From Eutreptiella sp. 'Long Island Sound 2002' (Eukaryota > Euglenozoa > Euglenophyceae > Eutreptiales > Eutreptiaceae), in NCBI GenBank assembly GCA_964036045.1, contig OZ038385.1, positions 21,775,813-21,839,812 of the forward strand: a DNA stretch of 64,000 nt, given 5' to 3'. The translations under genes were made by a program, and so were the position numbers. Below are positions 34,780-46,990 of the stretch, one piece after another. The notes beneath the pieces were generated by a model that saw only the letters and a program-made list of their open reading frames with translations, was not told the origin of the DNA and ran no database searches. Each line of letters opens with the position of its first letter. The first letter of the stretch is position 1.

Positions 34780-37700
34780 CATGCAAAGGCAACTGGACAG
34801 GCATGCATCACACATTACCTTGGCAACTTCACAATGTGCTGAACCACATGCTTCCATGTGTGTTGTAGTGAGCAGTGCAGCATGTATGACACAGAAGCGG
34901 GGTGGGTGCCATTGGTGGGAGACACGAATGCTGCTGAAGGCGGTATGTGCATGGGATGATATTCACATCTCGGTTCAGACTCTGATCGCCATTGTGATTA
35001 CTGCTTGGATTCTGAGCACGCACAGTTGATTTATATAGTTGCAGATTGTGTGCGTGAGACAAATGCATGATTGCATGGTAGGTTCTGGATGAAACACAGC
35101 CTGCATATGTGTTATTGTGTGCAAAGGCAATGGACATTGTCAGGGGTGCAGAAGTAAATGTGTGATGTGTACCTGTACAATGGGTTTGCAGTCAATATGG
35201 GTGGCAGGGTGCGTGTCATCTGGATCCTGCTCTGCAATGACACCTTTGTTTGTTTTGGTACTGTGAAATAAACCAGCATGAAAAGCACTGTACAGATTTT
35301 ATTACATGCAAAGGCAACTGGACAGGCATGCACCACACATTACCTTGGCAACTTCACAATGTGCTGAACCACATGCTTCCATGTGTGTTGTAGTGAGCAG
35401 TGCAGCATGTATGACACAGAAGCGGGGTGGGTGCCATTGGTGGGAGACACGAATGCTGCTGAAGGCGGTATGTGCATGGGATGATATTCACATCTCGGTT
35501 CAGACTCTGATCGCCATTGTGATTACTGCTTGGATTCCGAGCACGCACAGTTGATTTATATAGTTGCAGATTGTGTGCGTGAGACAAATGCATGATTGCA
35601 TGGTAGGTTCTGGATGAAACACAGCCTGCAGATGTGTTATTGTGTGCAAAGGCAATGGACATTGTCAGGGGTGCAGAAGTAAATGTGTGATGTGTACCTG
35701 TACAATGGGTTTGCAGTCAATATGGGTGGCAGGGTGCGTGTCATCTGGATCGTGCTCTGCAATGACACGTTTGTTTGTTTTAGTACTGTGAAATAAACCA
35801 GCATGAAAAGCACTGTACAGATTTTATTACATGCAAAGGCAACTGGACAGGCATGCACCACACATTACCTTGGCAACTTCACAATGTGCTGAACCACGTG
35901 CTTCCATGTGTGTTGTAGTGAGCAGTGCAGCATGTATGACACAGAAGCGGGGTGGGTGCCATTGGTGGGAAACACGAATGCTGCTGAAGGCGGTATGTGC
36001 ATGGGATGATATTCACATCTCGGTTCAGACTCTGATCGCCATTGTGATTACTGCTTGGATTCTGAGCACGCACAGTTGCTTTATATAGTTGCAGATTGTG
36101 TGCGTGAGACAAATGCATGATTGCATGGTAGGTTCTGGATGAAACACAGCCTGCAGATGTGTTATTGTGTGCAAAGGCAATGGACATTGTCAGGGGTGCA
36201 GAAGTAAAGGTGTGATGTGTACCTGTACAATGGGTTTGCAGTCAATATGGGTGGCAGGGTGCGTGTCATCTGGATCGTGCTCTGCAATGACACGTCTGTT
36301 TGTTTTAGTACTGTGAAATAAACCGGCATGAAAAGCACTGTACAGATTTTATTACATGCAAAGGCAACTGGACAGGCATGCACCACACATTACCTTGGCA
36401 ACTTCACAATGCATCGAGCCACGTGCTTCCATGTGTGTTGTAGTGAGCAGTGCAGCATGTATGACACAGAAGCGGGGTGGGTGCCATTGGTGGGAGACAC
36501 AAATGCTGCTGAAGGCGGTATGTGCATGGGATGATATTCATATCTCGGTTCAGACTCTGATCGCCATTGTGATTACTGCTTGGATTCTGAGCACGCACAG
36601 TTGCTTTATATAGTTGCAGATTGTGTGCGTGAGACAAATGCATGATTGCATGGTAGGTTCTGGATGAAACACAGCCTGCATATGTGTTATTGTGTGCAAA
36701 GGCAATGGACATTGTCAGGGGTGCAGAAGTAAATGTGTGATGTGTACCTTTACAATGGGTTTGCAGTCAATATGGGTGGCAGGGTGCGTGTCATCTGGAT
36801 CGTGCTCTGCAATGACACGTCTGTTTGTTTTAGTACTGTGAAATAAACCAGCATGAAAAGCACTGTGGAGATTTTATTACATGCAAAGGCAACTGGACAG
36901 GCATGCATCACACATTACCTTGGCAACTTCACAATGTGCCAAACCAAATGCTTTCATGTGTGTTGTAGTGAGCAGTGCAGCATGTATGACACAGAAGCGG
37001 GGTGGGTGCCATTGGTGGGAGACACGAATGCTGCTGAAGGCGGTATGTGCATGGGATGATATTCACATCTCGGTTCAGACTCTGATCGCCATTGTGATTA
37101 CTGCTTGGATTCTGAGCACGCACAGTTGATTTATATAGTTGCAGATTGTGTGCGTGAGACAAATGCATGATTGCATGGTAGGTTCTGGATGAAACACAGC
37201 CTGCAGATGTGTTATTGTGTGCAAAGGCAATGGACATTGTCAGGGGTGCAGAAGTAAAGGTGTGATGTGTACCTGCCCAATGGGTTTGCAGTCAATATGG
37301 GTGGCAGGGTGCGTGTCATCTGGATCATGCTCTGCAATGACACGTTTGTTTGTTTTAGTACTGTGAAATAAACCGGCATGAAAAGCACTGTACAGATTTT
37401 ATTACATGCAAAGGCAACTGGACAGGCATGCACCACACATTACCTTGGCAACTTCACAATGTGCTGAACCACATGCTTCCATGTGTGTTGTAGTGAGCAG
37501 TGCAGCATGTATGACACAGAAGCGGGGTGGGTGCCATTGGTGGGAGACACGAATGCTGCTGAAGGCGGTATGTGCATGGGATGATATTCACATCTCGGTT
37601 CAGACTCTGATCGCCATTGTGATTACTGCTTGGATTCTGAGCACGCACAGTTGATTTATATAGTTGCAGATTGTGTGCGTGAGACAAATGCATGATTGCA

Positions 37701-40700
37701 TGGTAGGTTCTGGATGAAACACAGCCTGCAGATGTGTTATTGTGTGCAAAGGCAATGGACATTGTCAGGGGTGCAGAAGTAAAGGTGTGATGTGTACCTG
37801 TACAATGGGTTTGCAGTCAATATGGGTGGCAGGGTGCGTGTCATCTGGATCCTGCTCTGCAATGACACATTTGTTTGTTTTGGTACTGTGAAATAAACCA
37901 GCATGAAAAGCACTGTACAGATTTTATTACATGCAAAGGCAACTGGACAGGCATGCATCACACATTACCTTGGCAACTTCACAATGTGCTGAACCACATG
38001 CTTCCATGTGTGTTGTAGTGAGCAGTGCAGCATGTATGACACAGAAGCGGGGTGGGTGCCATTGGTGGGAGACACGAATGCTGCTGAAGGCGGTATGTGC
38101 ATGGGATGATATTCACATCTCGGTTCAGACTCTGATCGCCATTGTGATTACTGCTTGGATTCTGAGCACGCACAGTTGATTTATATAGTTGCAGATTGTG
38201 TGCGTGAGACAAATGCATGATTGCATGGTAGGTTCTGGATGAAACACAGCCTGCATATGTGTTATTGTGTGCAAAGGCAATGGACATTGTCAGGGGTGCA
38301 GAAGTAAATGTGTGATGTGTACCTGTACAATGGGTTTGCAGTCAATATGGGTGGCAGGGTGCGTGTCATCTGGATCCTGCTCTGCAATGACACGTTTGTT
38401 TGTTTTGGTACTGTGAAATAAACCAGCATGAAAAGCACTGTACAGATTTTATTACATGCAAAGGCAACTGGACAGGCATGCACCACACATTACCTTGGCA
38501 ACTTCACAATGTGCTGAACCACATGCTTCCATGTGTGTTGTAGTGAGCAGTGCAGCATGTATGACACAGAAGCGGGGTGGGTGCCATTGGTGGGAGACAC
38601 GAATGCTGCTGAAGGCGGTATGTGCATGGGATGATATTCACATCTCGGTTCAGACTCTGATCGCCATTGTGATTACTGCTTGGATTCCGAGCACGCACAG
38701 TTGATTTATATAGTTGCAGATTGTGTGCGTGAGACAAATGCATGATTGCATGGTAGGTTCTGGATGAAACACAGCCTGCAGATGTGTTATTGTGTGCAAA
38801 GGCAATGGACATTGTCAGGGGTGCAGAAGTAAATGTGTGATGTGTACCTGTACAATGGGTTTGCAGTCAATATGGGTGGCAGGGTGCGTGTCATCTGGAT
38901 CGTGCTCTGCAATGACACGTCTGTTTGTTTTAGTACTGTGAAATAAACCAGCATGAAAAGCACTGTACAGATTTTATTACATGCAAAGGCAACTGGACAG
39001 GCATGCACCACACATTACCTTGGCAACTTCACAATGTGCTGAACCACGTGCTTCCATGTGTGTTGTAGTGAGCAGTGCAGCATGTATGACACAGAAGCGG
39101 GGTGGGTGCCATTGGTGGGAAACACGAATGCTGCTGAAGGCGGTATGTGCATGGGATGATATTCACATCTCGGTTCAGACTCTGATCGCCATTGTGATTA
39201 CTGCTTGGATTCTGAGCACGCACAGTTGCTTTATATAGTTGCAGATTGTGTGCGTGAGACAAATGCATGATTGCATGGTAGGTTCTGGATGAAACACAGC
39301 CTGCAGATGTGTTATTGTGTGCAAAGGCAATGGACATTGTCAGGGGTGCAGAAGTAAAGGTGTGATGTGTACCTGTACAATGGGTTTGCAGTCAATATGG
39401 GTGGCAGGGTGCGTGTCATCTGGATCGTGCTCTGCAATGACACGTCTGTTTGTTTTAGTACTGTGAAATAAACCGGCATGAAAAGCACTGTACAGATTTT
39501 ATTACATGCAAAGGCAACTGGACAGGCATGCACCACACATTACCTTGGCAACTTCACAATGCATCGAGCCACGTGCTTCCATGTGTGTTGTAGTGAGCAG
39601 TGCAGCATGTATGACACAGAAGCGGGGTGGGTGCCATTGGTGGGAGACACAAATGCTGCTGAAGGCGGTATGTGCATGGGATGATATTCATATCTCGGTT
39701 CAGACTCTGATCGCCATTGTGATTACTGCTTGGATTCTGAGCACGCACAGTTGCTTTATATAGTTGCAGATTGTGTGCGTGAGACAAATGCATGATTGCA
39801 TGGTAGGTTCTGGATGAAACACAGCCTGCATATGTGTTATTGTGTGCAAAGGCAATGGACATTGTCAGGGGTGCAGAAGTAAATGTGTGATGTGTACCTG
39901 TACAATGGGTTTGCAGTCAATATGGGTGGCAGGGTGCGTGTCATCTGGATCGTGCTCTGCAATGACACGTCTGTTTGTTTTAGTACTGTGAAATAAACCA
40001 GCATGAAAAGCACTGTGGAGATTTTATTACATGCAAAGGCAACTGGACAGGCATGCATCACACATTACCTTGGCAACTTCACAATGTGCCAAACCAAATG
40101 CTTTCATGTGTGTTGTAGTGAGCAGTGCAGCATGTATGACACAGAAGCGGGGTGGGTGCCATTGGTGGGAGACACGAATGCTGCTGAAGGCGGTATGTGC
40201 ATGGGATGATATTCACATCTCGGTTCAGACTCTGATCGCCATTGTGATTACTGCTTGGATTCTGAGCACGCACAGTTGATTTATATAGTTGCAGATTGTG
40301 TGCGTGAGACAAATGCATGATTGCATGGTAGGTTCTGGATGAAACACAGCCTGCAGATGTGTTATTGTGTGCAAAGGCAATGGACATTGTCAGGGGTGCA
40401 GAAGTAAAGGTGTGATGTGTACCTGCCCAATGGGTTTGCAGTCAATATGGGTGGCAGGGTGCGTGTCATCTGGATCATGCTCTGCAATGACACGTTTGTT
40501 TGTTTTAGTACTGTGAAATAAACCGGCATGAAAAGCACTGTACAGATTTTATTACATGCAAAGGCAACTGGACAGGCATGCACCACACATTACCTTGGCA
40601 ACTTCACAATGTGCTGAACCACGTGCTTCCATGTGTGTTGTAGTGAGCAGTGCAGCATGTATGACACAGAAGCGGGGTGGGTGCCATTGGTGGGAGACAC

Positions 40701-41080
40701 GAATGCTGCTGAAGGCGGTATGTGCATGGGATGATATTCACATCTCGGTTCAGACTCTGATCGCCATTGTGATTACTGCTTGGATTCTGAGCACGCACAG
40801 TTGATTTATATAGTTGCAGATTGTGTGCGTGAGACAAATGCATGATTGCATGGTAGGTTCTGGATGAAACACAGCCTGCAGATGTGTTATTGTGTGCAAA
40901 GGCAATGGACATTGTCAGGGGTGCAGAAGTAAATGTGTGATGTGTACCTGTACAATGGGTTTGCAGTCAATATGGGTGGCAGGGTGCGTGTCATCTGGAT
41001 CCTGCTCTGCAATGACACGTCTGTTTGTTTTAGTACTGTGAAATAAACCAGCATGAAAAGCACTGTACAGATTTTATTAC
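34780..41080. repeat. Higher-order repeat, 3,150 bp (6-mer), two copies
   Basis: Monomers at 35306, 35831, 36356 and 36881 reappear 3,150 bp later with the same private variants, for example gacacaaatgctg at about 36496 and 39646 and tgctttcatg at about 36950 and 40100. Confidence 0.85.
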
Positions 41081-41599
41081 ATGCAAAGGCAACTGGACAG
41101 GCATGCATCACACATTACCTTAGCAACTTCACAATGTGCTGAACCACATGCTTCCATGTGTGTTGTAGTGAGCAGTGCAGCATGTATGACACAGAAGCGG
41201 GGTGGGTGCCATTGGTGGGAGACACGAATGCTGCTGAAGGCGGTATGTGCATGGGATGATATTCACATCTCGGTTCAGACTCTGATCGCCATTGTGATTA
41301 CTGCTTGGATTCTGAGCACGCACAGTTGATTTATATAGTTGCAGATTGTGTGCGTGAGACAAATGCATGATTGCATGGTAGGTTCTGGATGAAACACAGC
41401 CTGCATATGTGTTATTGTGTGCAAAGGCAATGGACATTGTCAGGGGTGCAGAAGTAAATGTGTGATGTGTACCTGTACAATGGGTTTGCAGTCAATATGG
41501 GTGGCAGGGTGCGTGTCATCTGGATCCTGCTCTGCAATGACACGTTTGTTTGTTTTAGTACTGTGAAATAAACCAGCATGAAAAGCACTGTACAGATTT

Positions 41600-44500
41600 T
41601 ATTACATGCAAAGGCAACTGGACAGGCATGCATCACACATTACCTTGGCAACTTCACAATGTGCTGAACCACATGCTTCCATGTGTGTTGTAGTGAGCAG
41701 TGCAGCATGTATGACACAGAAGCGGGGTGGGTGCCATTGGTGGGAGACACGAATGCTGCTGAAGGCGGTATGTGCATGGGATGATATTCATATCTCGGTT
41801 CAGACTCTGATCGCCATTGTGATTACTGCTTGGATTCTGAGCACGCACAGTTGCTTTATATAGTTGCAGATTGTGTGCGTGAGACAAAGGCATGATTGCA
41901 TGGTAGGTTCTGGATGAAACACAGCCTGCAGATGTGTTATTGTGTGCAAAGGCAATGGACATTGTCAGGGGTGCAGAAGTAAATGTGTGATGTGTACCTG
42001 CCCAATGGGTTTGCAGTCAATATGAGTGGCAGGGTGCGTGTCATCTGGATCGTGCTCTGCAATGACACGTTTGTTTGTTTTGGTACTGTGAAATAAACCA
42101 GCATGAAAAGCACTGTACAGATTTTATTACATGCAAAGGCAACTGGACAGGCATGCATCACACATTACCTTGGCAACTTCACAATGTGCTGAACCACATG
42201 CTTCCATGTGTGTTGTAGTGAGCAGTGCAGCATGTATGACACAGAAGCGGGGTGGGTGCCATTGGTGGGAGACACGAATGCTGCTGAAGGCGGTATGTGC
42301 ATGGGATGATATTCACATCTCGGTTCAGACTCTGATCGCCATTGTGATTACTGCTTGGATTCCGAGCACGCACAGTTGATTTATATAGTTGCAGATTGTG
42401 TGCGTGAGACAAATGCATGATTGCATGGTAGGTTCTGGATGAAACACAGCCTGCATATGTGTTATTGTGTGCAAAGGCAATGGACATTGTCAGGGGTGCA
42501 GAAGTAAATGTGTGATGTGTACCTGCCCAATGGGTTTGCAGTCAATATGGGTGGCAGGTTGCGTGTCATCTGGATCCTGCTCTGCAATGACACGTTTGTT
42601 TGTTTTGGTACTGTGAAATAAACCAGCATGAACAGCAGTGTAGAGATTTTATTACATGCAAAGGCAACTGGACAGGCATGCACCACACATTACCTTGGCA
42701 ACTTCACAATGCATCGAACCACGTGCTTCCATGTGTGTTGTAGTGAGCAGTGCAGCATGTATGACACAGAAGCGGGGTGGGTGCCATTGGTGGGAGACAC
42801 GAATGCTGCTGAAGGCGGTATGTGCATGGGATGATATTCACATCTCGGTTCAGACTCTGATCGCCATTGTGATTACTGCTTGGATTCCGAGCACGCACAG
42901 TTGATTTATATAGTTGCAGATTGTGTGCGTGAGACAAATGCATGATTGCATGGTAGGTTCTGGATGAAACACAGCCTGCAGATGTGTTATTGTGTGCAAA
43001 GGCAATGGACATTGTCAGGGGTGCAGAAGTAAATGTGTGATGTGTCCCTGTACAATGGGTTTGCAGTCAATATGGGTGGCAGGTTGCGTGTCATCTGGAT
43101 CGTGCTCTGCAATGACACGTTTGTTTGTTTTGGTACTGTGAAATAAACCAGCATGAAAAGCACTGTACAGATTTTATTACATGCAAAGGCAACTGGACAG
43201 GCATGCATCACACATTACCTTGGCAACTTCACAATGTGCTGAACCACATGCTTCCATGTGTGTTGTAGTGAGCAGTGCAGCATGTATGACACAGAAGCGG
43301 GGTGGGTGCCATTGGTGGGAGACACGAATGCTGCTGAAGGCGGTATGTGCATGGGATGATATTCATATCTCGGTTCAGACTCTGATCGCCATTGTGATTA
43401 CTGCTTGGATTCTGAGCACGCACAGTTGCTTTATATAGTTGCAGATTGTGTGCGTGAGACAAAGGCATGATTGCATGGTAGGTTCTGGATGAAACACAGC
43501 CTGCAGATGTGTTATTGTGTGCAAAGGCAATGGACATTGTCAGGGGTGCAGAAGTAAATGTGTGATGTGTACCTGCCCAATGGGTTTGCAGTCAATATGA
43601 GTGGCAGGGTGCGTGTCATCTGGATCGTGCTCTGCAATGACACGTTTGTTTGTTTTGGTACTGTGAAATAAACCAGCATGAAAAGCACTGTACAGATTTT
43701 ATTACATGCAAAGGCAACTGGACAGGCATGCATCACACATTACCTTGGCAACTTCACAATGTGCTGAACCACATGCTTCCATGTGTGTTGTAGTGAGCAG
43801 TGCAGCATGTATGACACAGAAGCGGGGTGGGTGCCATTGGTGGGAGACACGAATGCTGCTGAAGGCGGTATGTGCATGGGATGATATTCACATCTCGGTT
43901 CAGACTCTGATCGCCATTGTGATTACTGCTTGGATTCCGAGCACGCACAGTTGATTTATATAGTTGCAGATTGTGTGCGTGAGACAAATGCATGATTGCA
44001 TGGTAGGTTCTGGATGAAACACAGCCTGCATATGTGTTATTGTGTGCAAAGGCAATGGACATTGTCAGGGGTGCAGAAGTAAATGTGTGATGTGTACCTG
44101 CCCAATGGGTTTGCAGTCAATATGGGTGGCAGGTTGCGTGTCATCTGGATCCTGCTCTGCAATGACACGTTTGTTTGTTTTGGTACTGTGAAATAAACCA
44201 GCATGAACAGCAGTGTAGAGATTTTATTACATGCAAAGGCAACTGGACAGGCATGCACCACACATTACCTTGGCAACTTCACAATGCATCGAACCACGTG
44301 CTTCCATGTGTGTTGTAGTGAGCAGTGCAGCATGTATGACACAGAAGCGGGGTGGGTGCCATTGGTGGGAGACACGAATGCTGCTGAAGGCGGTATGTGC
44401 ATGGGATGATATTCACATCTCGGTTCAGACTCTGATCGCCATTGTGATTACTGCTTGGATTCCGAGCACGCACAGTTGATTTATATAGTTGCAGATTGTG

Positions 44501-44760
44501 TGCGTGAGACAAATGCATGATTGCATGGTAGGTTCTGGATGAAACACAGCCTGCAGATGTGTTATTGTGTGCAAAGGCAATGGACATTGTCAGGGGTGCA
44601 GAAGTAAATGTGTGATGTGTCCCTGTACAATGGGTTTGCAGTCAATATGGGTGGCAGGTTGCGTGTCATCTGGATCGTGCTCTGCAATGACACGTTTGTT
44701 TGTTTTGGTACTGTGAAATAAACCAGCATGAAAAGCACTGTACAGATTTTATTACATGCA
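41600..44760. repeat. Higher-order repeat, 1,575 bp (3-mer)
   Basis: A three-monomer block recurs with a 1,575-bp shift. The clearest marker is the variant atgaacagcagtgtagag at about 42629 and 44204. Confidence 0.85.
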
Positions 44761-46533
44761 AAGGCAACTGGACAGGCATGCATCACACATTACCTTGGCA
44801 ACTTCACAATGTGCTGAACCACATGCTTCCATGTGTGTTGTAGTGAGCAGTGCAGCATGTATGACACAGAAGCGGGGTGGGTGCCATTGGTGGGAGACAC
44901 GAATGCTGCTGAAGGCGGTATGTGCATGGGATGATATTCACATCTCGGTTCAGACTCTGATCGCCATTGTGATTACTGCTTGGATTCCGAGCACGCACAG
45001 TTGATTTATATAGTTGCAGATTGTGTGCGTGAGACAAATGCATGATTGCATGGTAGGTTCTGGATGAAACACAGCCTGCAGATGTGTTATTGTGTGCAAA
45101 GGCAATGGACATTGTCAGGGGTGCAGAAGTAAATGTGTGATGTGTACCTGTACAATGGGTTTGCAGTCAATATGGGTGGCAGGGTGCGTGTCATCTGGAT
45201 CCTGCCCTGCAATGACATGTTTGTTTGTTTTAGTACTGTGAAATAAACCAGCATGAAAAGCACTGTACAGATTTTATTACATGCAAAGGCAACTGGACAG
45301 GCATGCATCACACATTACCTTGGCAACTTCACAATGTGCCAAACCAAATGCTTTCATGTGTGTTGTAGTGAGCAGTGCAGCATGTATGACACAGAAGCGG
45401 GGTGGGTGCCATTGGTGGGAGACACGAATGCTGCTGAAGGCGGTATGTGCATGGGATGATATTCACATCTCGGTTCAGACTCTGATCGCCATTGTGATTA
45501 CTGCTTGGATTCTGAGCACGCACAGTTGATTTATATAGTTGCAGATTGTGTGCGTGAGACAAATGCATGATTGCATGGTAGGTTCTGGATGAAACACAGC
45601 CTGCAGATGTGTTATTGTGTGCAAAGGCAATGGACATTGTCAGGGGTGCAGAAGTAAAGGTGTGATGTGTACCTGCCCAATGGGTTTGCAGTCAATATGG
45701 GTGGCAGGGTGCGTGTCATCTGGATCATGCTCTGCAATGACACGTTTGTTTGTTTTAGTACTGTGAAATAAACCAGCATGAAAAGCACTGTGGAGATTTT
45801 ATTACATGCAAAGGCAACTGGACAGGCATGCACCACACATTACCTTGGCAACTTCACAATGTGCTGAACCACGTGCTTCCATGTGTGTTGTAGTGAGCAG
45901 TGCAGCATGTATGACACAGAAGCGGGGTGGGTGCCATCAGTGGGAGACACGAATGCTGCTGAAGGCGGTATGTGCATGGGATGATATTCACATCTCGGTT
46001 CAGACTCTGATCGCCATTGTGATTACTGCTTGGATTCTGAGCACGCACAGTTGATTTATATAGTTGCAGATTGTGTGCGTGAGACAAATGCATGATTGCA
46101 TGGTAGGTTCTGGATGAAACACAGCCTGCATATGTGTTATTGTGTGCAAAGGCAATGGACATTGTCAGGGGTGCAGAAGTAAATGTGTGATGTGTACCTG
46201 TACAATGGGTTTGCAGTCAATATGGGTGGCAGGGTGCGTGTCATCTGGATCCTGCTCTGCAATGACACGTTTGTTTGTTTTGGTACTGTGAAATAAACCA
46301 GCATGAAAAGAACTGTACAGATTTTATTACATGCAAAGGCAACTGGACAGGCATGCATCACACATTACCTTAGCAACTTCACAATGTGCTGAACCACATG
46401 CTTCCATGTGTGTTGTAGTGAGCAGTGCAGCATGTATGACACAGAAGCGGGGTGGGTGCCATTGGTGGGAGACACGAATGCTGCTGAATGTGGTATGTGC
46501 ATGGGATGATATTCACATCTCGGTTCAGACTCT

Positions 46534-46549
46534 GATCGCCATTGTGATT
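46534..46549 (+). repeat. Target-site duplication, 5' copy
   Basis: GATCGCCATTGTGATT, the last satellite bases before the LINE. It is identical to 52135-52150. Confidence 0.96.
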
Positions 46550-46550
46550 G

Positions 46551-46882
46551 ACAGTGAATCTGTGAATGGCTCATTACACCGGCGACAATCTGATAACTGT
46601 GCACTGGTTGCTTGGGGCCCTCGTGGTCCCCTGTGACATCGGTCCGGATATTCCCCTCAACTGGGTGGCTAATACATGGAAGCTCAGAGCTGTGGCCCGT
46701 TCAGGGTCACTGGCAGTTGGCCGATATCAAGACCTGCGCCCGTACAGGGCAGCGTGCAAGGGTGATTCAGGCCGTTTTCTGTGATGGCAAAGATGGTTCT
46801 ACCATGAATGCTCCACAGTGTGAGTCTCTGACCTATCAGCTCTGGTTGGTGGTGTAGTGGACCACCATGGCTATCACGGGTA
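46551..46882 (+). pseudogene. SSU (18S) rRNA 5'-domain fragment forming the LINE leader
   Basis: It is collinear with the 5' domain of eukaryotic SSU rRNA. It starts at the segment CAGTGAA-CTG-GAATGGCTCATTA (46552-46576, two mismatches to the common eukaryotic form). It continues through GATAACTGTG (46592), GGCTAATACATG (about 46667), GATATCAAGACC (about 46722) and GTGATTCA, and ends with CCTATCAGCTCTGG, then GTGTAGTGGACCACCATGG and CACGGGTA (about 46832-46882). The variable stretches between are not generic and may match the host's own SSU. It is the same strand as the LINE. The SSU similarity stops at ACGGGTA, just before ORF1, and does not resume at the LINE 3' end. Confidence 0.85.
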
Positions 46883-46990
46883 CAAGTGGGACTGGAAGAC
46901 CGCACAGACACACTACAACCAGAACCGGCCAAGACTACAATCGTAGTGGAGTGCCCACCGGAAACGGGCATTAGGACGCGAGACGCGTTT

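Larger units (their letters stand above)
11616..46549 (+). repeat. 525-bp tandem satellite array, left block
   Basis: About 66 head-to-tail monomers, mostly exactly 525 bp, with variants of 523 bp (2-bp deletion) and 512 bp (13-bp deletion). All run in the same direction. Each monomer contains two related sub-repeats about 189 bp apart (for example 33527 and 33716; shared core TGCAAAGGCAA), a TTTATATAG box, and AATAAA about 240 bp after that box. Frames of 68-102 codons recur on both strands in most copies, but copies with 2-bp deletions that break them were amplified equally, so I do not call genes. It resembles centromeric or heterochromatic satellite DNA; its location is unknown. Confidence 0.95.

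Noticed and set aside
46331-46636. Open frame crossing from the satellite into the LINE
   Set aside because: It spans the insertion junction, so it is an accident of the integration.
46886-46888. GTG at 46886 as the ORF1 start
   Set aside because: It is only the first GTG of an open frame that begins at 46832; the first ATG is at 46991. A non-AUG start is possible but unsupported.
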